64,000 bases of DNA from JABDQZ01 sp050049775 (GCA_050049775.1 JASFVP010000010.1:7370-71369); one strand, 5' to 3'; counted from the first letter of the stretch, positions 53,942 through 63,266 are shown. Numbers and translations are program-made. The notes: generated by a model not told the origin, from the letters alone.

Positions 53942-54056
53942 AAGCCCTGCGCAGCGGATGGAAATTGAACTCTCGCTCATGTCACCAAAGGGTCGCCGCG
54001 ATCACAGGGCTTGTCTGGCAAATTTACCCCGAGGCCACGCCACGTGCCGTGGTCTC
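53942..54056 (+). other. Two hairpins in the nrdA-nrdB gap
   Basis: First, AAGCCCTG (53942-53949) pairs with CAGGGCTT (54005-54012), and inside it GCGG (53954-53957) with CCGC (53996-53999), enclosing about 38 nt. Second, GAGGCCACG (54031-54039) pairs with CGTGGTCTC (54048-54056), nine pairs with one G-U, over an 8-nt loop, 33 nt before the nrdB start. Neither is followed by a T-run, so they are not terminators. They could control RNA processing or nrdB translation; this is untested. Confidence 0.5.
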
Positions 54057-54089
54057 ATTGATTAAAAATATAATAAAGAGGACTCAACC

Positions 54090-55271
54090 ATGTTGAACTG
54101 GGATGATCCACTGACAGCGCCCGCCAAGGTCGACGTCACAACCACACCGCCACCCGCTACGTTTGTACCGGAGCCAACGGAACAACCACCGTTGCCGGAA
54201 AAACAGGACAACAGTGCCGCCAGCCGCACCGAAGCGACGGTCACCGAACCGCCGGTGCACGATGTCAAACCCGTCAACGCCGATGACAAACGCGTCATCA
54301 ACGGCATGACCGACATCAACCAGCTGGCGCCGTTCAAGTATCCGTGGGCCTGGGAATACTTTCTCAACGCCAACAAAAACCACTGGACGCCACTCGACAT
54401 CAACATGGCGCAGGACGTACACGACTATCATCACAAGCTGACGATCGAAGAACGGCATGTGTATGAGAACGTGTTGTCCTACCTGACCACCTCCGACATT
54501 CTCGCCATGCGCAACATCGGCCTGGCAGTCATGGAAAAAATGAGTGCGCCGGAACTGCAGATCTACCAGGCGCGCCAGGTCTATGAAGAATCGCTGCACA
54601 CCTGGACCTACCAACACTGCATCGAAACCATCGGCCTGGATCAGGGCGAGATCTACAACCGCTACCGTGTGGTGCCGGAAATCAATGGCAAGATCCAGAT
54701 TGCCAACCGTCGCCTCAACTCGGTCATGCGTTCCGATATTGACCTGCGCGACCGCGATGAACTCGACAACTTCGTCATGTCGTACATCTTCTTCGCCGGC
54801 ATCTTCGAAGGCTGCTGGTTCTATAACGGCTTCAGCCCGATCTTTGCCCTGCAACGCCGCGGCCTCATGAAAGGCACCGCCGAGCAGTTGCAATACATCA
54901 TGCGCGACGAAGTACTGCACGCCTCGTTCGGCATTCGTGTCGCCAAGCAGATCATCCAGGAAGAGAAAGTCACGCTGAACAAGCAAGCGATCCAGCAGAT
55001 GTGGGAAGAAGCTGATGCCGCCGAACAGAAATACGCGCGTTATCTGCTGCCCGACCCGATCCTCGGCTACTCGGCCGACGATCACATCCGCCAGTTCCGC
55101 TTTGTCGCCAACCGCCGCGCCAAATCACTGAACCTGGACAGCCCCTTTCCGGATGTCGAGGAAGCAGCACTGCCGTGGCTCGACGAGCAGGCCAACCTGC
55201 GCAAGGAGAAAAACTTCTTCGAAACCCGTGTCACCGAGTACCAGACCGGTGGTGGACTGAAGTGGGACTGA
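54090..55271 (+). CDS. nrdB: Class Ia ribonucleotide reductase small subunit NrdB
   Basis: This 393-residue diiron protein supplies the tyrosyl radical. It has a Pro/Thr-rich N-terminal extension of about 65 residues (MLNWDDPLTAPAKVDVTTTPP), which is unusual and lies before the ferritin-like core. The E-x-x-H-x-x-x-Y motif is visible as E167, H170 and Y174 (EESLHTWTY); Y174 would be the radical site. A second iron motif is DEVLHASFG. The C-terminal tail that docks into NrdA ends GGGLKWD. AAAGAGG precedes the start. Confidence 0.94.
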   Translation: MLNWDDPLTAPAKVDVTTTPPPATFVPEPTEQPPLPEKQDNSAASRTEATVTEPPVHDVKPVNADDKRVINGMTDINQLAPFKYPWAWEYFLNANKNHWTPLDINMAQDVHDYHHKLTIEERHVYENVLSYLTTSDILAMRNIGLAVMEKMSAPELQIYQARQVYEESLHTWTYQHCIETIGLDQGEIYNRYRVVPEINGKIQIANRRLNSVMRSDIDLRDRDELDNFVMSYIFFAGIFEGCWFYNGFSPIFALQRRGLMKGTAEQLQYIMRDEVLHASFGIRVAKQIIQEEKVTLNKQAIQQMWEEADAAEQKYARYLLPDPILGYSADDHIRQFRFVANRRAKSLNLDSPFPDVEEAALPWLDEQANLRKEKNFFETRVTEYQTGGGLKWD

Positions 55272-55302
55272 TGTTGTAAGAGTCAATACGTTGAGGGTAT
55301 TT

Positions 55303-55328
55303 ACGGCGCCATATGGCGCCGTTTTTTT
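55303..55328 (+). terminator. nrdB terminator
   Basis: ACGGCGCC (55303-55310), a 4-nt ATAT loop, GGCGCCGT (55315-55322), then seven T. Strong factor-independent terminator 32 bp after the nrdB stop. Confidence 0.93.
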
Positions 55329-55382
55329 GCCTGCTGCCAGGCGAATCGAGACAAGCGTCTTCGACGCTTTTACTCACAACAT

Positions 55383-55417
55383 AAAGCCGGCTTGGTATTG
55401 CACCAGGCCGGCTTTTT
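55383..55417. terminator. Second hairpin between nrdB and the TonB receptor gene
   Basis: AAAGCCGGC (55383-55391) pairs with GCCGGCTTT (55407-55415); inner TGGT (55393-55396) can pair with ACCA (55402-55405). The T-run is five on the plus side and three on the minus side. It may serve both convergent transcripts: read-through past nrdB and the end of the TonB receptor gene at 55445. Confidence 0.7.
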
Positions 55418-55444
55418 GAGCGCTGAATTCAGAAAAGGCGCTTA

Positions 55445-57685
55445 TCAGAATTCATACTTGATGCCAGCGTAAACAGACCTTCCCATACCGGGCACAGCGA
55501 TGCCCCACGGCATATCGGCCGGCCTGAAGGTCATGGTGGTTCCCTGGCCTGTATAGGTGCCACCGGTTGGCAGGTAATAGAATTTATCGAAGATATTTTC
55601 AATACCCAGATCCAGCTGGAGGCCGTTCCATGAACGTGAAGTGCGCAGGTTGAACAGGCCATAGCCATCGGTTGTCACTTCGTTGCGGATATCGGAGACA
55701 TCGTCTTTTTCATCCACCACGATCCATTCGAGCTGGCTGGCCCAGCCGCCATAGCTGTTGGTCACGGTAAACTTGCCGTTCAGCGGCATGATGTTGTAGA
55801 GATCGTCGCCGGTATCCCGGTTTTCGCCATTTGTGTAACTGATCAACCCAGTCAGTCCCCAGTCGCCAAAGCTGTTGCTGCCGAGAGACAGATGCCCGGA
55901 CAGATCCAGACCATAGATGCGCGCCGACTGGTTGGCGTATTGCAACACATTGAAGGTATCCTGCGCCCAGGCGACTGTCGCACCCGGAGCGGCAATGGCA
56001 TCGATATAGTCCGTTACGTGCGTGTAATAAGGCGTCGCCGCAAACGCCCAGTTGTTGTCTGCGGCATGGAAATCAAAGGTCGCTGACAGCGTATGGGCTT
56101 TTTCCGGCTTGAGGTTGACGTCACCGACATAACCGTTGCCATCACCGGCCGTGTTGTTCATGACCGACGCCATGGTCCAGTTTGACCAGGTATAACGCTC
56201 GTAAAGATTGGGTGAACGCACCTTGCGCGAAACACCCAGGCTGATATCCAGATTGTCATTGTAGGCAAAGCGCGTGAGAGCCGTCAGGTCGATATTGTAA
56301 TCCGTCTGTTTGTGATCCAGCGCGTTAAATGCGGTCGAATCAATCAACTGATTACTGCCCATCATATTGGTGTTGGCATAGCCATGCACATCATCCGCAT
56401 TGGTCGTAACCTGCTCGACACGGATGCCTAACAACGTCATCAAGTCCTGGTTTTGTTGTGCTTCCCATTCGGTAAAAACCGCGAGTCGATCGCGTTGCCC
56501 GTTGTTGATGTTCAGAAAGGTATTCGGCCCCATCATCATGGAATTGGCGACCGCCGGCCAATAGTCATCCAGGCGATAACGCAGGTACTCAACGCCAAAG
56601 CGCAGCAGGTCTTTTTCAGACAGGTCATATTCACCTTTCACGGAAAGCCCGCTGGTAGTGCCTTCGCTGTACATCGGCATACCGGCGACGTTGCTGCCAG
56701 CGCCATACCAGAATTTCTTGTCCGCACCGAAATTCATGTAGTGATCCACGGTTTCATGATAGGCGCGAACATTCAGCTCACCCCAGTCAACCTGGTGCGA
56801 CCAGTTGAGGTTGAGGCTTTTCTGTTCATTGCCCAGCATGTCCATACGCTGGTTCGGAAACAGCTGTTCGGGCATATCCTGATAGCCCAGCTTGATGTCA
56901 AACTGATCGGCGCCGGATTTCAGTCCAATAGCGATGGAATGAGTCTGCATTTCATAGGCAGTCGATCCCACCTCGTCGAGCGGCAAGGTGTGTCCTGGAC
57001 GCCCGGTTGCAGTAGATGTCTTGAAATCATCTGCAGCGGAATAGTTATCCGCCTTGCTCCAGGAACCTTCATAGCGAAGGCTAGCCGTACGGCTTGCCAA
57101 TCCGGTGGACAGGTTTGTGCTGAAGGCATTGTTGTTGCTTCGGTAAAAAGCGCCAATCTCACTTTTGCTGACGCGGGCGCCGTCCGATTCGGAGAATTCC
57201 ACCTGAGTGGTTTCCGCAATAATGGTCCCGCCAATACTGTCCCCGCCGACACTGACCGGTGAGACACCGGAGTAGACCTGCAACTGCTCGAGGCTGGTGG
57301 TAGCTGCATAAGAAAGCGGTGGATTCATGTGATTGGGGCAGGATGAAATCAGGTCCATACCGTCGATCTTGATTCTCAAACGGTCATCGGCCAGCCCGTG
57401 AATGGCCGGTAGACTCGATACGGCGCCGGCACCATTAAGGGAAACACCGGGCACATTGCCAAGCAGTCTGGCGGCATCGTTACTGGCCGGCGCGACCGAG
57501 TTGAATTCAGCTTTATCAACGTTCTCGGTATCGTCTGGCTCATCGTCAATCGCATCGGATGTCACCGTGATTGTCGGCATTGGCTTGTCAGCCGAAAATA
57601 CCAGACCGGAGGAAACGGCGACAAGAATTGCCAGCGCACATTTTGACAGAACAGGGTGAAATTCTTTTTTTTGTTGGGAAGCCAT
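55445..57685 (-). CDS. TonB-dependent receptor, OprC/NosA-like copper type
   Basis: This 746-residue outer-membrane receptor has a signal peptide (to about 32), an N-terminal plug (about 55-180, PGVSLNGAGAVSSLPAIHGLADDRLRIKIDG) and a beta-barrel ending YAGIKYEF. The plug contains CPNHM with Cys116 and Met120 (CxxxM) near NPPLSY, and the barrel has DHYMNFG (HxM). These two Cu-binding patterns match the copper receptor OprC of Pseudomonas and NosA. Copper import is inferred. A separate transcription unit, bounded by the hairpins at 55303-55417; no copper regulator is adjacent. Confidence 0.86.
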   Translation of the reverse strand: MASQQKKEFHPVLSKCALAILVAVSSGLVFSADKPMPTITVTSDAIDDEPDDTENVDKAEFNSVAPASNDAARLLGNVPGVSLNGAGAVSSLPAIHGLADDRLRIKIDGMDLISSCPNHMNPPLSYAATTSLEQLQVYSGVSPVSVGGDSIGGTIIAETTQVEFSESDGARVSKSEIGAFYRSNNNAFSTNLSTGLASRTASLRYEGSWSKADNYSAADDFKTSTATGRPGHTLPLDEVGSTAYEMQTHSIAIGLKSGADQFDIKLGYQDMPEQLFPNQRMDMLGNEQKSLNLNWSHQVDWGELNVRAYHETVDHYMNFGADKKFWYGAGSNVAGMPMYSEGTTSGLSVKGEYDLSEKDLLRFGVEYLRYRLDDYWPAVANSMMMGPNTFLNINNGQRDRLAVFTEWEAQQNQDLMTLLGIRVEQVTTNADDVHGYANTNMMGSNQLIDSTAFNALDHKQTDYNIDLTALTRFAYNDNLDISLGVSRKVRSPNLYERYTWSNWTMASVMNNTAGDGNGYVGDVNLKPEKAHTLSATFDFHAADNNWAFAATPYYTHVTDYIDAIAAPGATVAWAQDTFNVLQYANQSARIYGLDLSGHLSLGSNSFGDWGLTGLISYTNGENRDTGDDLYNIMPLNGKFTVTNSYGGWASQLEWIVVDEKDDVSDIRNEVTTDGYGLFNLRTSRSWNGLQLDLGIENIFDKFYYLPTGGTYTGQGTTMTFRPADMPWGIAVPGMGRSVYAGIKYEF

Positions 57686-57811
57686 TGAGACACCAATACT
57701 GATTGAGAAATATCAATCGCGCATGGTAAAGCCCAAGACCGAAGAGGAAATGTGACATATTGTCACACCAGCACGGGCAATGACTCCGAAACTCGGGCTT
57801 GTCGGCAGTAA

Positions 57812-60334
57812 CTAGATTGCGATGCTTTTACCGGTGGATACCCAGTTTTCGATAAATCGACGGGTCTCTTCCTTCGTCAGCGGTTTACTGAAGTAATACC
57901 CCTGCACTTCATCGCAATGGATGCTTTCCAGATAATCGACCTGTTCGTTGGTTTCAGCGCCTTCGGCAATGACACTCAGTCCCAGGCCGTGCGCCATGGC
58001 GACCACAGCCTGGATGATGGACGTGTTTTCCTTGTTGCCAGGCAGATCACGAATGAAACTGCGGTCGATTTTCAGGGTGTCAATTTTCAGTTTATGCAGG
58101 TAACTGAGTGACGAATAACCGGTGCCGAAATCATCAATCGCCAGGGAGATGCCGAGTTCGTGCAGTTTTTCCATGGCATGGAGCGATTGTTCCACCGAAT
58201 CCATGAGCACCGACTCGGTAATCTCCAGCTCCAGCGTGCCCTTGGCGATGTTGTAATCACGTACACGCGATAGCACATGCTCAAAAAAGTCGGGATGGTT
58301 GATCTGCTTGACCGAGATATTCAGTGAAATGCGAATCGGCTGCGTAAAGATGCTGTGCCACTCGGTACAGGTTCGGCAGGCTTCATCAATCACCCATTTG
58401 CCAATTTCGTGAATCATGCCGGTTTCTTCAGCAACCGGAATGAAGCGATCGGGCGACACCTCGCCAAGCTCGGGATGATGCCAGCGAATCAGCGCTTCGA
58501 CCCCCTTGATGGCACGATCGTACAGGCCGATCTGTGGCTGGAAGTTCAGACTGAACTGCTTGCCGGCAATGGCACCCTGCAAGCCCTGCTCAATCGCCAG
58601 GCGTTCGGTCAACGCGGCATTGAGTGAGTCGGTGAAAAACTGGAAATTACCGCGTCCCAGGCGCTTGGCATGATACATGGCTGTATCCGCATGGCGGATC
58701 AACTGGCTGATATCGGTTGCATCATCGGGGAACATGCTGATACCGATACTGGGTGTCACCGACACCCGGTTTTCACCGATCTCATACGGATTCGACAATA
58801 CCCGCAGAATGTTTTCAGCGATGGTCACCACATGTTGTGTGTTGCTGATGTCCGGCAGCAGCAACAAAAACTCATCGCCGCCAAAACGCGACACCGTATC
58901 CATTTCGCGGATCGCGCCAAGAATACGATTGGCGACCTGTTGCAGCAACAGGTCGCCGAGTTCGTGGCCCAGAGTGTCATTGATGTTTTTGAAATGATCC
59001 AGGTCGATGAACATGATGGCGACCTGCTGGCGTTTGCGTTTCGCCAGGATGATGGCCTGTTGCATGCGGTCACGCAGCAGGTTGCGGTTGGGAAGGCCGG
59101 TCAGGGAGTCGTGGTCGGCAATGTAACGGATTTTGGCTTCCTGTTTTTTCTGTTGGCCGATATCGGTGAAGATACCGATGTAATTGACCGTGTGACCTTC
59201 CTCGTCCTTGACCACCGTAATGGTCAGAATGGCGGGGTATTCCTCACCGTTTTTACGTTTATCCCAGATTTCACCGGACCAGTAACCCGTGTTGTTGAGG
59301 CTGCGCCACATATCACGGAAGAATTCCTTTTCGTGCGACCTGGAGTTGGAAATTTTCGGATTCTTGCCGATGACTTCGGCCGGCTGATAGCCGGTAATGC
59401 GCGAATAGGCACTATTGATTGTGACAATACGATTTTCCGCATCGCTGATGACAATACCTTCGCCACTGTGCTTGAACACATTCTCCATGAGAATCAGATT
59501 GGATTTTTCGGCGGTGATTTTCTGCGCCAGCACCTGGGCGCGTTGTTCAAGGCGACGATTGTACTGCTGCAGATTACTCAGCATTTCACGATCTTTGTCA
59601 GCGATCTTGACGTCCATGATCAACAGAATCAGCGTAATAATCAGCACCGCTATGACGCCGAGCACAATCAGCACCGACATCAATCCACTCGAAATGCCTT
59701 CGTCCACCGCCAGGCATTCCGCACCGGGTAAAATGATGGCGGCTTCCATCGCGGTGTAATGCATGCCTGCAATCGCCACACCGAGAATCACGGCGGAGAA
59801 CAGCCGTTGTCTGTTCAGTAGTTTCGAAGTCGCCTTACGGTTGGCTCCGGCGAGAAAAAACCAGCGCAACGCCACCAATGAGGCACCAAACGCAATCAAC
59901 AGGGAAGAGACAAACAGGACCGGCTGATAGGTGATCGGCGGCGACATCTCCATGGCGCGCATGCCGGTGTAATGCATGGCCGCAATGCCGGCGCCCATGA
60001 GCAACGCCGCCAGTAACAGGGATAGAATATTCTTGTAGCGCAGACGTGTGATTAAAAATGCCAGCGCCGATGCTGCGATGGCATAGACAATCGATTCCAG
60101 CGTCAGGCCGATGTCATAAGCCAGCGGTATGCCGATATGGTAAGCCAGCATGCCGACAAAATGCATCGACCAGATCGACAGGCCCATGGAAACAGAGCCA
60201 CCACTGACCCACAACCACAGCGATTTTTGCGGCACATAAGGGATACGTGCAGCAATGGTCAATGCCACATAGGAAGATCCCATCGACAGGATCAGCGACA
60301 GGATAACGAGCCAGGGATCGTAGCTTGCAGTCAT
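57812..60334 (-). CDS. MHYT-PAS-GGDEF-EAL c-di-GMP protein
   Basis: This 840-residue membrane protein has a seven-helix MHYT domain (1 to about 240) with the signatures MHFVGM (57-62), MHYTGM (120-125) and MHYTAM (191-196), which are proposed to bind copper or sense gas. A coiled segment (about 245-280), PAS (about 285-395), GGDEF domain with intact FGGDEF (485-489) and I-site-like upstream region, and EAL domain with intact EAL (613-615) follow. Both cyclase and esterase activities are plausible; EAL or GGDEF dominance is not decidable. It is a separate gene from the copper-type receptor on the same strand. Confidence 0.93.
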   Translation of the reverse strand: MTASYDPWLVILSLILSMGSSYVALTIAARIPYVPQKSLWLWVSGGSVSMGLSIWSMHFVGMLAYHIGIPLAYDIGLTLESIVYAIAASALAFLITRLRYKNILSLLLAALLMGAGIAAMHYTGMRAMEMSPPITYQPVLFVSSLLIAFGASLVALRWFFLAGANRKATSKLLNRQRLFSAVILGVAIAGMHYTAMEAAIILPGAECLAVDEGISSGLMSVLIVLGVIAVLIITLILLIMDVKIADKDREMLSNLQQYNRRLEQRAQVLAQKITAEKSNLILMENVFKHSGEGIVISDAENRIVTINSAYSRITGYQPAEVIGKNPKISNSRSHEKEFFRDMWRSLNNTGYWSGEIWDKRKNGEEYPAILTITVVKDEEGHTVNYIGIFTDIGQQKKQEAKIRYIADHDSLTGLPNRNLLRDRMQQAIILAKRKRQQVAIMFIDLDHFKNINDTLGHELGDLLLQQVANRILGAIREMDTVSRFGGDEFLLLLPDISNTQHVVTIAENILRVLSNPYEIGENRVSVTPSIGISMFPDDATDISQLIRHADTAMYHAKRLGRGNFQFFTDSLNAALTERLAIEQGLQGAIAGKQFSLNFQPQIGLYDRAIKGVEALIRWHHPELGEVSPDRFIPVAEETGMIHEIGKWVIDEACRTCTEWHSIFTQPIRISLNISVKQINHPDFFEHVLSRVRDYNIAKGTLELEITESVLMDSVEQSLHAMEKLHELGISLAIDDFGTGYSSLSYLHKLKIDTLKIDRSFIRDLPGNKENTSIIQAVVAMAHGLGLSVIAEGAETNEQVDYLESIHCDEVQGYYFSKPLTKEETRRFIENWVSTGKSIAI

Positions 60335-60426
60335 GTATTCATGCTTGTGTGTCCGGATAAGAACTGCTTTCGACCAGTTCTATAAAACTATCGGTTGCAC
60401 TGCGAAAAACATGAGTATCGCGGCAT

Positions 60427-60460
60427 AAAAAAACCGCCAACCTTATTCAGATTGGCGGTT
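60427..60460 (-). terminator. Terminator of the four-PAS chemoreceptor gene
   Basis: On the minus strand, AACCGCCAA (complement of 60452-60460), an 11-nt loop, TTGGCGGTT (complement of 60432-60440), and then a run of T (complement of 60427-60433). It ends the chemoreceptor transcript 23 bp after its stop. Confidence 0.85.
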
Positions 60461-60482
60461 CGTTTATGGTCGACTCAAAGAA

Positions 60483-63104
60483 TCAGAACTCTTCCCACTC
60501 CTCCTCATCCACAGCTGCCGCCGAAGAAGAACTGGCGACCGGACGTGGTGCTGCTTTGGGTGCTGGAGCGCGCTTTGGCGCCAGAGTCGGTTTCGGGGCT
60601 GCCGCTTTGGGTGCGACCCTGGCCGCCGCAGCCTGGGCCATTGGTTGGACCAGCTCGTCCGCGTCATTGCTAGCGGAAGTACGGAAGAAGCTCATAGCTT
60701 GCTGCATTTCGTTGGCAGTGGTGGTCATCGCCACGCTGGCAGCGGAAGTCTGTTCCGCCAACGCCGCATTCTGCTGGGTCATTTCGTCCATCTGGGTAAC
60801 AGCCTGGTTGACCTGATCGATACCGGCGCTCTGTTCAGAGCTGGCTGATGCAATCTCGGCAATGATATCGCCGACTTTCTTCACGCCATCGACGATTTCC
60901 TGCAACGACTCGCCGGTCTGGTTGACCAGTTCAGAACCGGAATTGACCTTCTCGACCGAATCCTTGATCAGCCCCTTGATTTCCTTGGCCGCTTCAGCGG
61001 AACGTGATGCCAGGTTACGCACTTCGGTGGCGACCACGGCAAAGCCGCGACCCTGCTCACCGGCGCGCGCTGCTTCCACGGAAGCATTCAGCGCCAGCAG
61101 ATTGGTCTGGAACGCGATCTCGTCAATCACACCGATAATCTCGGCAATCTTGTTGGACGATTCGCTGATCTGGCCCATCGCGGTCACCGCCTGGGAGACC
61201 ACCTCGCCGCCATTTTCCGCCGCACTGCGTGCAGTAGCCGCCACCTGGTTGGCCTGCTGCGCGTTGTCGGCGTTATTTTTCACCGTGCTGGTCAGCTCTT
61301 CCATGCTGGCAGCGGTCTCTTCCAGGTTCGCTGCCTGCTGCTCGGTGCGGGCACTGAGGTTGTTGTTACCCTGGGAAATCTCTGATGCCGAGACATTGAT
61401 CGAACCGGTTGCCCTGGATATTTGCTCTACTGTTTCACGCAGTTTCGTAACCGTGGTATTGATAGCTTCTTTGAGCGTCTCGAATTCCCCTGAGTACTCA
61501 CCAACCATGAACTTGCTCAGGTTACCATTGGCCAATTCGCGCATGACCTGGCCTGCTTCTCCCAGGCATTGCTCGGTCATTATCGCCTGCTCTTTCTCAC
61601 CTGTGATGTCAGACGCATATTTGACCACTTTGTATGGCTTTCCATTCAGGTCCATAATCGGATTGTATGAGGCCTGTATCCAGATCTCCTTGCCGCCTTT
61701 ACCCAGGCGCTTGTACTCACCACTATCGTATTCACCCCGGCCCAGCTTGGCCCAGAAGTCCTTGTACGCCGCGCTGGCCGCGTATTTCGGTTCTGCGAAC
61801 ATGCTGTGATGTTTACCTTTGATTTCATCAAGTGTGTAGCCGAGTGTATTCAGGAAATTTTCATTGGCGTTCAGAATATTGCCTGCCATGGTGAACTCAA
61901 TGACCGCCTGGGATTTGCCGATGGCCTCAATCTGACCAACATAATCAGCATTCTGTAGCTTTTGCGCGGTTACATCGGTAGCGTACTTGACCACTTTGTA
62001 TGGCTTTCCGTTAAGGTCCATAATCGGATTATATGAGGCCTGTATCCAGATCTCCTTGCCGCCTTTGCCCAGGCGCTTGTACTCACCGCTATCGTATTCA
62101 CCCCGGCCCAGCTTGGCCCAGAAGTCCTTATACGCCGCACTGGCCGCGTATTTCGGTTCTGCGAACATGCTGTGATGTTTGCCTTTGATTTCGTCGAGTG
62201 TGTAGCCGAGCGTATTCAGGAAATTTTCGTTGGCGTTCAGGATATTGCCATCCATGGTGAACTCAATAACCGCCTGGGATTTGCCGATGGCTTCAAGCTG
62301 GCCAACATAATCAGCATTCTGTAGCTTTTGCGCGGTTACATCGGTAGCGTACTTGACCACTTTGTATGGCTTTCCGCCAGGGTCCATAATCGGATTATAT
62401 GAGGCCTGTATCCAGATTTCCCTGCCGCCTTTACCCAGGCGCTTGTACTCACCGCTATCGTATTCACCCCGGTTCAGCCTGCCCCAGAAGTCCTTGTATT
62501 CCGCACTGGCCGTGTATTTCGGTTCTGCGAACATGCTGTGATGTTTGCCTTTGATTTCGTCGAGTGTGTAACCGAGCGTATTCAGGAAATTTTCATTGGC
62601 GTTCAGGATACTGCCATCCATGGTGAACTCAATGACCGCCTGGGATTTGCCGATGGCCTCAATCTGACCAACATAATCAACACTTCGCCTTTTGGCTTCC
62701 GTAATGTCAGTAGCGAACTTGACGACCTTGGTGGGACGGCCGCGCCTGTCCAGTATTGGCGTGTAGGATGCTTGCAGCCATATTTCTTCACCGCCATTTT
62801 TGATCCTTTTATACTCACCGGCATCGAAATCCCCACGGTTGAGTTTTTCCCAGAATGCCCGGTATTCAGCGCTTTGCGCATAGTAAGGATCGGCGAATAT
62901 ACGGTGATGCTGGCCTACAATCTCATCCAGTCTGTATCCCATGGTTTGCAGGAAATTTTCATTGGCATACAGGATAGTGCCGTCCATTGAGAACTCGATA
63001 ATGGCAAGGCTGCGGTTAGCTGCAACAAACTGGCCAGTTTTGTCAGGATGACTTTTGCTGCCGTTCGCGCGTGAAAAGATTTTAAAAAAATTTAAACTTG
63101 GCAT
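60483..63104 (-). CDS. Soluble chemoreceptor with four tandem PAS domains
   Basis: This 873-residue protein has no membrane helix. Four PAS domains of 122-residue pitch (about 25-138, 147-260, 269-382 and 391-504) are each followed by a VKxATDVTAQK-type end. A HAMP-like segment (about 505-575) and a methyl-accepting domain (about 600-800) with hairpin tip EIAFQTNLLALNASVEAARAG follow. The tail is Ala/Pro-rich and ends DEEEWEEF, a C-terminal pentapeptide of the xWxxF type that tethers CheR and CheB. PAS copies 2-4 are nearly identical. Being soluble it should sense internal signals (redox or energy), as Aer2-type receptors do. Confidence 0.92.
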   Translation of the reverse strand: MPSLNFFKIFSRANGSKSHPDKTGQFVAANRSLAIIEFSMDGTILYANENFLQTMGYRLDEIVGQHHRIFADPYYAQSAEYRAFWEKLNRGDFDAGEYKRIKNGGEEIWLQASYTPILDRRGRPTKVVKFATDITEAKRRSVDYVGQIEAIGKSQAVIEFTMDGSILNANENFLNTLGYTLDEIKGKHHSMFAEPKYTASAEYKDFWGRLNRGEYDSGEYKRLGKGGREIWIQASYNPIMDPGGKPYKVVKYATDVTAQKLQNADYVGQLEAIGKSQAVIEFTMDGNILNANENFLNTLGYTLDEIKGKHHSMFAEPKYAASAAYKDFWAKLGRGEYDSGEYKRLGKGGKEIWIQASYNPIMDLNGKPYKVVKYATDVTAQKLQNADYVGQIEAIGKSQAVIEFTMAGNILNANENFLNTLGYTLDEIKGKHHSMFAEPKYAASAAYKDFWAKLGRGEYDSGEYKRLGKGGKEIWIQASYNPIMDLNGKPYKVVKYASDITGEKEQAIMTEQCLGEAGQVMRELANGNLSKFMVGEYSGEFETLKEAINTTVTKLRETVEQISRATGSINVSASEISQGNNNLSARTEQQAANLEETAASMEELTSTVKNNADNAQQANQVAATARSAAENGGEVVSQAVTAMGQISESSNKIAEIIGVIDEIAFQTNLLALNASVEAARAGEQGRGFAVVATEVRNLASRSAEAAKEIKGLIKDSVEKVNSGSELVNQTGESLQEIVDGVKKVGDIIAEIASASSEQSAGIDQVNQAVTQMDEMTQQNAALAEQTSAASVAMTTTANEMQQAMSFFRTSASNDADELVQPMAQAAAARVAPKAAAPKPTLAPKRAPAPKAAPRPVASSSSAAAVDEEEWEEF
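61621..62718 (-). repeat. Three near-identical 366-bp PAS-coding repeats
   Basis: Three consecutive 366-bp units (61621-61986, 61987-62352, 62353-62718) share long identical stretches such as the one that begins TTGACCACTTTGTATGGC. They encode PAS 4, 3 and 2 of the chemoreceptor. The first PAS (62719 to about 63030) is more diverged. This points to recent in-frame duplications or to gene conversion. Confidence 0.9.
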
Positions 63105-63112
63105 TTTGCGTT

Positions 63113-63150
63113 ATTCCTTAAACTGGTTTAGTCATTCCTTAAACTGGTTT
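63113..63150 (-). repeat. 21-bp-pitch direct repeat with duplicated Shine-Dalgarno
   Basis: ATTCCTTAAACTGGTTT occurs at 63113-63129 and again at 63134-63150. On the minus strand each copy carries AAGGAAT, and the copy nearer the gene is the Shine-Dalgarno of the chemoreceptor (start 63104, spacing about 10). The other copy is followed by ATGACTAA, a two-codon frame. Both copies together could bind a regulator or give two initiation sites. Confidence 0.6.
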
Positions 63151-63236
63151 TTTTCATGCTCAGTGTTCGGCCATGATTCGTATTTCTTTAGTTGTGTTTC
63201 ATTGGCATCAATCTTGCGGCAGGACTCACACTTATA

Positions 63237-63266
63237 ACAGAACCGCCAGCTTGCTGGCGGTTCTGT
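63237..63266. other. 14-bp inverted repeat between the two chemoreceptor genes
   Basis: ACAGAACCGCCAGC (63237-63250) and its complement (63253-63266) form a near-perfect hairpin over two bases (effective loop CTTG). It lies between the stop of the right-hand chemoreceptor (63289) and the left-hand one. No T-run follows on either strand, so it is a weak terminator at best, or a processing or transcript-stability hairpin. Confidence 0.6.

Noticed and set aside
60862..61809. Long plus-strand frame antisense to the chemoreceptor
   Set aside because: A mirror of the methyl-accepting coding strand; the chemoreceptor is intact with a terminator and start signal on the other strand.
61621..62718. 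Regular repeats that might be taken for a CRISPR array or satellite
   Set aside because: The unit is 366 bp, in frame, and encodes a PAS domain; there are no short repeat-spacer units.
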